Assembly: GCA_965644315.1 (NCBI GenBank)
Contig: CBFFRQ010000186.1
Span: 1 to 43,554 of the forward strand
Source: Caecitellus pseudoparvulus
Taxonomy: Eukaryota > Bigyra: Bicosoecida
DNA length: 43,554 nt
Reading direction: 5' to 3'
The notes under the pieces are model-generated. The model saw nothing but the letters and a program-made list of their open reading frames with translations, was not told where the DNA came from and did no database searches. The position numbers were made by a program, and so were the translations under genes. Below, one piece after another: positions 31,001-39,800 of this stretch. Positions within the stretch are counted from its first letter, which is position 1. Every line of letters starts with the position of its first letter.

Positions 31001-32079
31001 GCGCTGGCATTGCTGGGGCTGGCGTGTACACCTTCGCGGAGGTGAACAGAAAGCGTCATTGGTGGGCGCAGCAGGCCAAGCTCAGGCCCTGGGATGCAGA
31101 GACAAGTGACTTTCCGCACATGGCCGTTGCCGCCTCGCACAGCCTTGGTGCCTTCTCCTCGCCCGGTGATGACTCGGCTGGCCCGGACGCTGGCGCCGTG
31201 CACGTGGTGTACCCGGCCTTCACTGCAGAAGACGTTGGACTGCAGGCAGAGCCTGGGACAGGGTACACGTTCCCTTGCAGTAATGCCGAGTACCAGGCAA
31301 CCCCAGCCTTCGTCGGCACGTCTCCAACTTGTCGGGCCTGTTCGTCAGGACCATGCCCAACTGGCTTCTTTGAATCGGCACAGTGCACAGAGTCTGCTGA
31401 CCGTGTCTGCACGGAATGTAGCCCTGGATGCCCTGTGGGTGTGCACACCATCTCAGCTTGTGGTCCAAGCAGCGACATTGTCTGCGGCAGCGCACTTTCC
31501 GAACCCCTCCCACTGGACCCACTTGCTCCCCCCGATCGGGCCAAGCAAGCCCTTGCAGCGGGTGTACTCTCAGTTCCTGACATCCAAAAGCAAGCCCTCA
31601 AGTCGCTCTTTTCATCGACCCATGGTGCAAACTGGGCCGCCCATGCACGGTGGCCAGTCGAGGCCACCGGCGACCCTTGCAGCGGTGCGTGGCACGGCGT
31701 GGCATGCGATGGGCTTCACAACATCGTTGGCTTAGCCCTCCCACGAGTGGGCCTCAGCGGGAAACTGCCGTCTGATCTGGCCAGCACACTGCCCCACCTG
31801 GTGGAGCTTGACATATCCTTCAATTTCCTGACTGGTCACCTGCCAGACCTGTCTTCTCTTCGCAACCTCCGGGTGCTACACCTGGACCACAACTACTTCC
31901 TTGGCCCAGCTCCAGCTTGGCTGGCAACACTCCCGCAGTTGATCAGCCTGCAGCTGTCAACACCAGATGAGAGCAGGGGGCTGCACGAAGCCCCAGTCGC
32001 AGGCTCTCCTTCGTGGCCGCTGGATCCCTTGCGAGACCGAGGCGTGCACGTGGTGGTGAACCAACGACGCCCGGCATAG
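28069..32079 (+). CDS. secreted mosaic protein: lamin-tail-like, two propellers, TNFR-type Cys module, LRR
   Basis: An intronless gene of 1336 residues. ATG 28069 is chosen because it starts a signal peptide (MPGSRAKRCLVFFASFSYALA). Domains in order: a lamin-tail-like beta domain (about 24-150, LRITEVMVAS then WVEVTNFG); seven repeats of the form HGxE(L/V)W (about 280-610, such as HGSELWRYTG and HGTEVWAWNG), an ELWxTDG-like beta propeller; seven FG-GAP-like blades (about 655-1050, such as EFGAAVGLHGGNLVIGAPG); a TNFR-type Cys-rich module (about 1081-1140, CTECSPGCPVGVHTISAC); and an LRR cap (SLFSSTHGANW.. CSGAWHGVACD) with about four plant-type leucine-rich repeats (1170-1297). There is no transmembrane segment or lipid anchor signal. 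Likely an extracellular matrix or cell-surface adhesion protein. The combination is not one I recognise. Confidence 0.9.
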   Translation: MPGSRAKRCLVFFASFSYALATQLRITEVMVASRMQHRDLNVSWVEVTNFGHQPWNLTGASLSTGDHVNKNNSVYSEIILQPFRSALLHSGLDDKKVDQAVREAWGLPSDTLVVGVRPFRPDAEPLHLSREATGMVTLFDAGGVLVSRVSWSSTARPGVAMQWSAQGEAFGEAAAGELGAWESSSNSSSERDVGSPALYAVAAVDAVPGSAGLDPQSGIQFGRSFVVSRPPRPDATPLYTLTDFTRQTSRPLLDPQIPGTTSHSLLEWDSWLLFAANTSQHGDEVWAWHGHTNAFFPSPPEMQFDIVPGPQSSSPAFFTAFDGSVFFAASTKEGRRELHFLSHSPVSESLALTNLDAADKQVEAGGSPAQDPYDLMHVPPPSARASATDVGWLVFGATSAAGGTEPWFLAGSSTVPVMLADVCPGPCSSAPTGWVRWRSSLLFTADDGVHGSELWRYTGDMAGPAVLGTDLHMAADIEAGAASSSPRSGVVWRDTFLFIADTAAHGTEVWAWNGEDAPQILFEVQRGPSDSAVQALTEYHGAIFFTAVGTNSGREVWTWEGQGRPRMLFHHPPAGSSGLGSVRSGAHFWRMQGELLWAADDGRHGIEVFRTYKHPDTTDALCVPLQEQSTLGGVWDLRSTLQPVTEQACAFKLTVPGCDHCQLGYSIAVDGAVRFPSQLVATSILQNGGRGAAFVFHRLALTDFTGPKAPFQWTLAATLTGLDDQPGDACGTSTALSGPWLAVGCPAANASAGRVHMFRWGHGAWRLYSTLPSPSTMGVQPEFGAALSMHAHGSGAPTLVVGAPGADVAGVSGAGAASVWELRYGLWEHVQVLMSDTAQSSGEFGAAVGLHGGNLVIGAPGMDGGSGAAFMFIRLPERADPWAAPVKSRILPLDDSRYGHFGAKVAMDSNHFAVAAPSAASGAGAVWVYAFDADLTHVVLHERITALDGKQGDGFGASGVAVVSHPPQVVVAGPAGASAGIAGAGVYTFAEVNRKRHWWAQQAKLRPWDAETSDFPHMAVAASHSLGAFSSPGDDSAGPDAGAVHVVYPAFTAEDVGLQAEPGTGYTFPCSNAEYQATPAFVGTSPTCRACSSGPCPTGFFESAQCTESADRVCTECSPGCPVGVHTISACGPSSDIVCGSALSEPLPLDPLAPPDRAKQALAAGVLSVPDIQKQALKSLFSSTHGANWAAHARWPVEATGDPCSGAWHGVACDGLHNIVGLALPRVGLSGKLPSDLASTLPHLVELDISFNFLTGHLPDLSSLRNLRVLHLDHNYFLGPAPAWLATLPQLISLQLSTPDESRGLHEAPVAGSPSWPLDPLRDRGVHVVVNQRRPA

Positions 32080-32198
32080 TTGCTCGTTCCTGGTCCCTCC
32101 ACAGGCCCCCCCCACCCCGAGGTCACCACTACGCAGGAAACAGCAGCTGACAGGCTCTGCGACTGCACAGTGCATTTCATGGAAGCCTGAGCGCCTGC

Positions 32199-35100
32199 TC
32201 AAGCAGACAGGTCGGAGCGAATCTGCTTCAGCAAGCTGGCAAGCGGCTCCTGAGCCTCGCAGCTGGCGACGAGGCCTGCAAACTCCCGGGTGGACCGTGC
32301 GTCTGGCACGTGCTTGTCAATGCTGTGGATGGCACGCAGAGCCGACCGCATGACGTCCGTTGCGCCCCCAGAGGAGCCCTTGGCAGCCTTGGCGGCAGCC
32401 TGGAACGTGGCCTGGAACTGCTCGCAGATGCTCTTCAGGAAGCCCAGCACCAGGGCTCGCGTCGCGTCATACTGCGTCAAGCGCACCAAGACCTGGTGTG
32501 CGAGCAGCTTGACATCGTCAACATCCATCAGCCCCGCCACGACGCGCTCCATGGCCACTTCAGACACTCGCTCGCGCAGGTGCTGCACGACGGAGTCCAG
32601 GGTCACGAATGCAGCCTTGCGCAGCGCCTCGCCATCGTCCACATCCACCTTGAAAGGACCCACATCCACCTTGCGCTGCAGCTCCTCGTGGGGCTGCATC
32701 TCGTAGCACAGCACTGGCATGATGCCCACCTCCTCAATGGAGCCCTCAGGCTTCTCGCTCACCTTGCCAGCGGCGCTGGTGCCCAGGGCTGTGGGCAGGA
32801 ACAGCCCGCGAACCAGCTCAGGGGCGCTGTGCACGAGGGCGTGCAGGGCCTGCACCGCACCCAGGCGAACATTGAGGTCGGCGTCTTGCAGGAGGCCCAT
32901 GAAAGTGCTCATGACCCCAGCGGAGTCCAGCGCTTCCGTGGCTGTGGACGAGTGCAGGCAGCCCTTGATGGCAGTGACGCTGGTCCAGCGCTTGTTGGGA
33001 GAGTCGCTGGCGGCCATGGCTTCCAGCTCGTGCAGGCACTGCGAGGGGGAGATGCCCACCAGCAGCCCCAGGCACTCCGCCACGACAGTGCGCTCGCCCT
33101 CGTCGTCTGCCCCTGCGCGCGTGTTCAGCACCGGTAGCACGCTGGCAACGTGGGGGGTGAAGTCGGGTCCGTGAGGCACGACGGGCGCGTGGCGCTTGAG
33201 CACTCCTTGCAGCGCGGACAGCAGCAGGTAGTGCCCGCCCTCGGCTGCCGTGGACAGGGACTGCAGCAGAGACACGAGGCCGACGGAGGGGGAGCCAACA
33301 GCGACACCGCCCATGGCAGCCGCAGCGGCCATGCGGACGATGTCCGACTCGCAGGTGAAGGCGCTGACGATGGTGTCCAGGGCAGCCGGTGTCGCGCTCA
33401 GCACGTCTACAGCCGCGCCGACGTCTGCCAGGATGTGCAGCGCGACGCTGCGCTGGGCGTCAGGCATGGCGTCGTCCTTGACGGCCGCCAGGCCGCCAGT
33501 GATGGCGCCCTGCACGCTGCCCTCGCCACCAGCCCGCAAGACCACCGCGCTGACACTGGCGATGTTCAACACGGTCTGCTTCTGCACCGCGACGGGGGCA
33601 GCAGCCGTGCCTGAGCCACTGGCGGCAGCGCCCGCCGCACCATCCTCCACAGACGCAGACAGCGCCTGAGCGAGCGCCTTGGGGTCTGCGCCGCCCTTGG
33701 TCACGAGGGCGTGGAAGAAGGCCTTGCAGTCGTCCAGGGCAGCGCCCTTCAGAGCAGGCGAGGCCACGAGCTTGATGCTGGGCGCCAGCGCCTTGCCGTG
33801 CATGCCTGCGGCAGAGCTGGGGACGTGCTCCAGCACAGCGCAGGCCAGGCGCACGGCGTTCTGTGCCAGGTTCAAGTCGCTGCCCGCGAGGATGGCGGCA
33901 GTGGCGTCCACCAGTGCGTCTGCGGTGGGCGCCAGGTGGCTGCCGTGGGAGGCGGTGATGGCGGTGAGGGTGCCCAGGGAAGCGTGCACCAGCTGCCAGG
34001 AGGCCTGCCGCGTCAGCGCAATGCACTGCTCCACGATGGCCTCCAGGACCGTGCCGCTCTCTTCCACTGCAACAGAGGACAAGTCCAGCCCCAGAGGCGA
34101 CTCTGCCACGTGCGTCAGCGCCTTCAGTGCGGCGATGCGGGTTGTCTCCGCTGCCAGGCGGCGCAGGAAGAGGGGGTAGGTCTGGGCCACCTTGGGCCCC
34201 AGCACGTCGCCCAGGTGAGCCACCAGCAGGCCCATGGAGGTGATGGCCATCTCTTTGATTTCCTGGTCCAAGTCAGCCGCCGCCAGCTTGGGCAGGATGG
34301 CGCCGAAGAGCGTGTCCACCAGGCCGGCGTCCTTGCTGCCTGTGGAGTGCATGAGCAGAGCCATGCGGCCGCTAATGCGCAGGCCCTCCGCGACGCTCTT
34401 GAACCAGGAGTCAGACAGCGCCTTGACGGCGATGTCGCACAGCGTGGACATGTGCTCGGGGAAGGCGGTGGCGGGGATGCAGTCGGGCATCTGCCGCACC
34501 ATGAGCAGGGCTGCCTGCCGCACGCTGGTGTTGCCATCGGCCAGTGCGGGGGGCACGGCACCCAGCAGGCTGCCCACCTCCAGCTCCAGGTGGTGCCCTG
34601 ATGCAAGCACGAGTCCGCCCAGGACGTTGAAGCAGGCTGCTCGCGTCTTGACGTCGCGTGCCTCCGTCTTGCCCAGCAGCTTGATCGCTTCGGCGACGAT
34701 GCTGGACACCATGGCGTTCAGGGTGGGCCCCGCACTGCGCTGGCGCACCAGGGGAGCCGGCTGCAGTGGCGCAGGGGGCGCGACAGGCACTGCGCCTGCC
34801 TCTGAGCTGCCAGCTGGGGCGCTGGCTCCGCTCACGCGGTCTGCAGCGCTGCCCTCCACCACCACTGTGGCTTTGAGCAGGGCCACGAAGCACTTGAGCA
34901 CGTCCACGCGCACCGTCTGCTCGCGCTCACGGAACTGCACCAGCAGGGGGCTGGCGATCTTGGCGTACGCGTCGTGCAGGCGCTCGGGGCGGGTGGAGAT
35001 GATGCCGGTCAGGACAGCCACGGCGCCACGTCGCACCTTCCAGCTGGTGTCGTCGTCCACCTCCACTTCGTCGTACTCGCCATACTCATCGTCCATGTCC

Positions 35101-36325
35101 AGCCCCTCGTCGTCATCGCTCCCGTACTCGTCGTCGCTCTCCATGGCGTCGTAGTCGAAGTTCGGGTCGAAGTCCAGGAACTGCACCGCCACGTCAGTGA
35201 TGGTGTCCAGGTGCCCCGTCACCTCCGCGGGGCAGCGCAGCACGAACGCCTCCAGCGCCTGGAAGCAGGCCTCGCGCAGGTCGTTGCCGCTGTCTGTCAT
35301 GGCTGCCTCGTCCTCCGCGTCCCCAATGCAGCCCAGGAACAGAGGCACGATCTCACCCAGGTGCTGCCCCAGCCGGTACCCCACTGTGCGGGCGACGGCT
35401 GAGATGGTGCGAATGGCAGCCTGGCGCCCCTCGGCCGAGGAAGCCTTCTGCAGCAGGTCCAGCACGCGTGTGATTACCGTGCCCAGCTGCTCGTCATTGA
35501 TGTGCTGGGACAGTGCCCCCATGGCGCTGGTGGCCCGCTTGCACACGTCACTCTCGCCGCCTTGCAGCGCTGCCAGCAGCACATCGATGGCGCGGTCGTG
35601 CTGGGAGGGGTCTTTGTCCCCGAACCGCTTCAGCAGCTCCCGGGTGACCTGCAGGCAGTCCCGCTGCATGTCGGGCGCGCCTTCCGTGATGCCGCCCAGC
35701 ATGCTAGGCAGCACCACCTTCACCAGCACTGCACCGTGCGCCGGCGCCACCTGGGTGATGGCGTGCGTCATGCCGACGCAGTACACGTCACGCATCTCCG
35801 CGCGCTCGCCGCTGCAGATGTGCTTCGTCAGGTTCGTGGCGACATCCTGCACCAGCTTCTCCCCTGCGCGCCGCATCATGGCCTGCAGACTGCGAAGGGC
35901 CAAGCAACGACGCTGGGTGCGCAGGCTGTGCGCAGTGCACTGGCCACAAGCACGAGCGCACGCACCACTTGACTGCTCCAGCCTGCACGTCTTGGCTGGG
36001 GTCGCTCTGCAAACGGTCCAACACCAAGCTGCTGATCCTGTACGGAGCGAGGGGTGAGGGGAAGGGTGCGGAGGCTCCTGCGCAGAGCAGCCACCACGCC
36101 AGGGGAAGGAAGCTCACTTCTGCTGCATGCCAGGGTCCAGGGCCCTGTCCTTCTCCAGCTCATCGCACAGATCGTCCATAGCAACGGTTCGGACATCCTT
36201 GTCGTGGTTCACGGCCTGTGCAGCGCCAGGGCAGACAGCGTTCAGCACGTCTATGTGCCCGCCACCACGCCTTGCCGCCGTACCTGCTCCAGCACAGTGC
36301 GCAAGTCCACGGCTCCTGCTGCCAT
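32199..36325 (-). CDS. CAND1: CAND1, cullin substrate-receptor exchange factor
   Basis: Four exons on minus (36325-36284, 36215-36118, 36037-35966, 35889-32199) with introns of 68, 80 and 76 nt. They are in frame and give 1300 residues, against about 1230 in animals. The HEAT-repeat array runs the full length. Diagnostic segments are KDVRTVAMDDLCDELEKD at the N-terminus, SQDVQAGAVKCL across the third splice, the acidic loop with FDPNFDYDAMESDDEYG followed by DTSWKVRRGAVAVL, and near the end KVDVGPFKVDVDDGEALRKA and KLLAHQVLVRL. CAND1 binds cullin-RING ligases lacking NEDD8 and swaps substrate receptors, in the cytosol and nucleus. An importin-5 origin was considered and rejected on these motifs. 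All three introns lie within the first 212 coding bases. Confidence 0.97.
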
Positions 36326-36853
36326 GTTGCTGGGGTTCTGGTAGCGTTTAAAAGGGGTATGGGCGCCCTGCACTTGCGGGCCTCCAGGCGCAGAGTGTGC
36401 ACGCTGTCCTGGCGGTGCAGATGCTGACACGGGCCTGGCCAGGTGCAAAAGGTAGCTGTGAACCGGCAGCTCAGAGGACCTGGGCGCATGACTGGGGGTG
36501 AAGAAATGTGGTCCGCTGGCTCACCGAGTGTCGTTGCTGTCAGCTCGCATGCGTGGGGCCAAGACGCCCCCCCCTCCGTCACTCACCGTCGTGTTGGAGC
36601 GTGCTGCCGAAAGCGAAGGTCAGGGTGCTTGCTGCCGACTTGGCTCAGCTGCCACATTTCCAACACTTTGCAGGAATACCCATGAAGGCGTGGCCGACTG
36701 TCGCACAGAGCATACACTGCGAGGCCTCCCACCCATGTTCGCTTCAGCTGCGGAGGACCAGGCTGCGTTGCAGGCAAGCGAGTGCCCTGCGGAAATTGCG
36801 AGATCCTCAGCCGAGTGCCAGGGAAGTGCTGCAGCGCCACTCCCTGCAGCGCC
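36326..36853. promoter_or_regulatory. divergent promoter region
   Basis: About 530 nt between CAND1 (minus) and the FAM135-type gene (plus), head to head. On the CAND1 side a TTTTAAA element lies about 25-30 nt before the ATG, which could be TATA-like but is very close to the start. The upstream frame of the FAM135 gene stays open to 36782, but this extension does not resemble the family. Nothing else is recognised. Confidence 0.42.
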
Positions 36854-39800
36854 ATGCCGCTCATTGTGTCATGCGAAGTGACGTGTCACTTTGCTAGTTT
36901 CAGGAACCTCGACTTGCTGCGGAAAGGGTCCGTGCGGCGCACAGAGGCGCCAGCCAGCGCCCCCCGCTGCATGCCAACCACGCCCTGCTCCCAGACTGTA
37001 CCGCTTGGAGGTCAAGGTGCTGCCGCCGAGGGACCCCGACCAGCCCGAGCACGCGGAGGAGTGCTACACTTCCAGCATCCCCTACACCTGCTTCGCGGCT
37101 CCTCGCAAGCTCAGCTCCTTTGCAATCTCCAGTGGAGTGGTCAGTCTGGCCCTGCTTCACTGCACTTTCCTTGGCCCACGCTCGCCGCTGCTACGCCCCG
37201 TTCACAGGTCTCAGACAGCGCCTCTGGCTCCACCCCCGGCTGCATCAAGGACTCCAGGTCCAGCTACGTGACTCGCTCCGTGCACGTGCGGTACAACGAC
37301 GAGGTCTTTGACTTGAACGAAGGCGCCACCTTCCGGGTGTCTGCGCCGCTGACAGCCTTCGAGGCGGACGCGGTGCGCCTGCTGCTGACCCTGCACCACG
37401 CGGAGGCAGAAGTGGTGCAGACACCCGACATTGACGCCCAGGGCCTGCTGCCGCGCCACGAAGCCCGCATCGGCATTCGGCGCAAGGGGTTGTTCGCGCC
37501 CGTCGCGCCACGTACCCTGGCGTTGTCAGGCCTCCTCTCCGGCTCCATCCACGGCCTGTACCCTGTCATCTTCGACATGAACCACCTTGCTGGCGTCGAC
37601 GTGCAGGTGCATGCGGGCGTCACAGGGGTGGCGTTCCAAGCACCCCCTGTGGCCGCACTGGGTGCCGACGCAGCCGCCGTTAGACCAGACGGCAGGCCAG
37701 GCTCCCAGACAACCCCACGTAGCCAGGCCTCCAGCGGCATCGCATCCTGGCTGCGTCGCATGACCGTGGGGAGTGACGCAGGCCAGCTGCACACCCCACA
37801 GCGCAGCCCCGTGCTCGTGCCGCCGTCGGCATTCAAGCACAGTTCTTCCGGCCCCAGCACCCGCCCAGCTCAACGGTCCACCGGCCCCACGCGGCGCGGA
37901 GCGTCAGACACAGACGTGCCCACAAACCCAGCTTTGCGTGCAGCGTCCCCTTGGTACATCGACTCGCTCTGGCGGTTTCTCTTTGCTAACCCCAGCCCGC
38001 CTGCAGTGCTGGCGGCATGCCCACACCTGCCACACGGTTCTGTGAAGACTGCAGCGGACCAAGTGCCCCCTGGGGCCATTCACCGCGCACATCAACTCAT
38101 GTTGCTGCCCCTGCTGCGCACGTATGCCAGTTTGCTGGCCTTCGCTTCCGCTGCGTCGTTGTTGAGTGAAGTGCGCAGGGAACACGTGGCGGCAGGCGGC
38201 ACTGGCAGCAGCGTCGCGAGCAGAGCGCACGGGCAGCGGACACCCAGCATTTGCCAAACGCCCCGCACACTGCAACATGCAGACGGCACCAGCAGCGAGT
38301 CCGTCCTGCCCCCTCGACGGGGCAGCTACAGCCGCTTGCGAGCAGCGACAGTGGAAGGCCGCCCCGCCGGGCACGCGTCTGTGCCACTGGACAGCATTCT
38401 CCCGCTGCCGAACTTGCCATTTGCACTGCAAGCGCTGGTTCAGGCAGCTGGGGGGCGGGCGGTGGTGTTCGCAGACCTGCATGTGCTGCTCCCCCAGGGG
38501 CAGTACGGCGACACACGTTCCACGCGCACGGCAGGCTTCGATGCGCCCTCCACCGCTGCCACACGCGCACAGCGCAGGCGTCGCAGCACGCCCGATTTCA
38601 GCATTCCAGATGACGTGACAGATGGCTTTGGGGTGGCGTTTCAGGGTGCCAGCGTCCCTGGCAATCCGCCGGTTACCCTGCAGCCGTTCGCGTCGCGTTG
38701 CCGGTCGCACTCTGCCGGAGACGTCGCCACAGCCCTGCTGCAGGAGATGCAGCATGTTCGCCAGCACTTGTTTGCTGCGTGGGTTGAGGTCGGCAGCTTG
38801 CTGGTTGGGATCAGTGACAGCATCGGACCATGCTTGCGGCGAGCTTGGCGTGGCGTCGCGGCGGCGGCTGCGCTACGTGGCAGCATGAAGCGTGTCTTCT
38901 GGACCGGCCACGTACCACCCCCGCTGCCAGTACTGGTGCCAGGGGAAGTCCCTGTGCCGGTCAACCTCCTTGTGCCAGGCGCTGGCGGCCGACCACCTGC
39001 AGGGGACAGCGCTGACGAGTGGGACGAGGCAGACACGGTGCCACTGCCGAACGAAGATGCGCCCTATGGGCACAGCACTGCCAACCACATCGCCCTCACA
39101 GTGGCGGCAGTTGTGTCGGACACCTTGCGCCAGCCTGAGCTCGGGGCTGGGAGGGGGGGCGCCTCAGCTGCCCGCCCCCCGCCCCCGCCAACGGTGCCTC
39201 AGCCTCCGACACCTGCCCAGCCTGCGCCACCACTGCCCCGAGAAGCCAGCTATGAGTGGAGCACGTTCGCGGGTGCGACGGCTTCTGCCATGACAGAAGC
39301 GCCGCCCGACAGCCCGACTAGAGGTCGCATGAAGGATATGCCCAGCACGTCGGCACTGCAAAACAGAGCCTACCCACTGCACGCGACGGCATACGCTGAG
39401 CCGTACCATCACGCTGCGCTGGCGTTGCAGCCGCTCGGCATGCCCATGGATGTGTCGCCCAGCACAGCGGCCTCGTACATGCAAGGTTTGCGCCGATTGC
39501 ACAGTCTCTTGGAGCTGTACACGGCCCACAACCCAGCGGTGCACCCACGCGCGTCCTCTCCTGCAGACCTGTTGCAAGCTGTGCTGTTTGGGCCAGGGGC
39601 GGTGGAGCACTTGAGTGCCACGCCGAGCTCAACAGCGCGGGGCCGGCTGTCTCAGCTGCGCGCCGAGTCTACTCGCCGGTGTGCTCTGGACGTGGATGCG
39701 ATGTGCCGCTGGAGTTGGCGCGCGTTCGATGCCGTGGCGGCTTCCGCTGTGGCTGGCCTGCGCCAACTGGAGATGGGGGCTGCGACGGGGCGTGGCGCGC

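Noticed and set aside
31310-31490. Death-receptor type function from the TNFR-like Cys module
   Set aside because: Only the Cys spacing is shared; there is no membrane segment or death domain, and such modules occur widely in protist surface proteins.
33711-34601. Plus-strand open frames opposite CAND1 (also 32310-33137 and 34234-35154)
   Set aside because: They are antisense shadows of a verified HEAT-repeat gene, with low-complexity His/Gln-rich translations.
32199-36325. Importin-5 or other karyopherin as identity of the HEAT-repeat gene
   Set aside because: The acidic loop after NFDYD, the WKVRR segment and the C-terminal GPFKVDVDDG motif are specific to CAND1.
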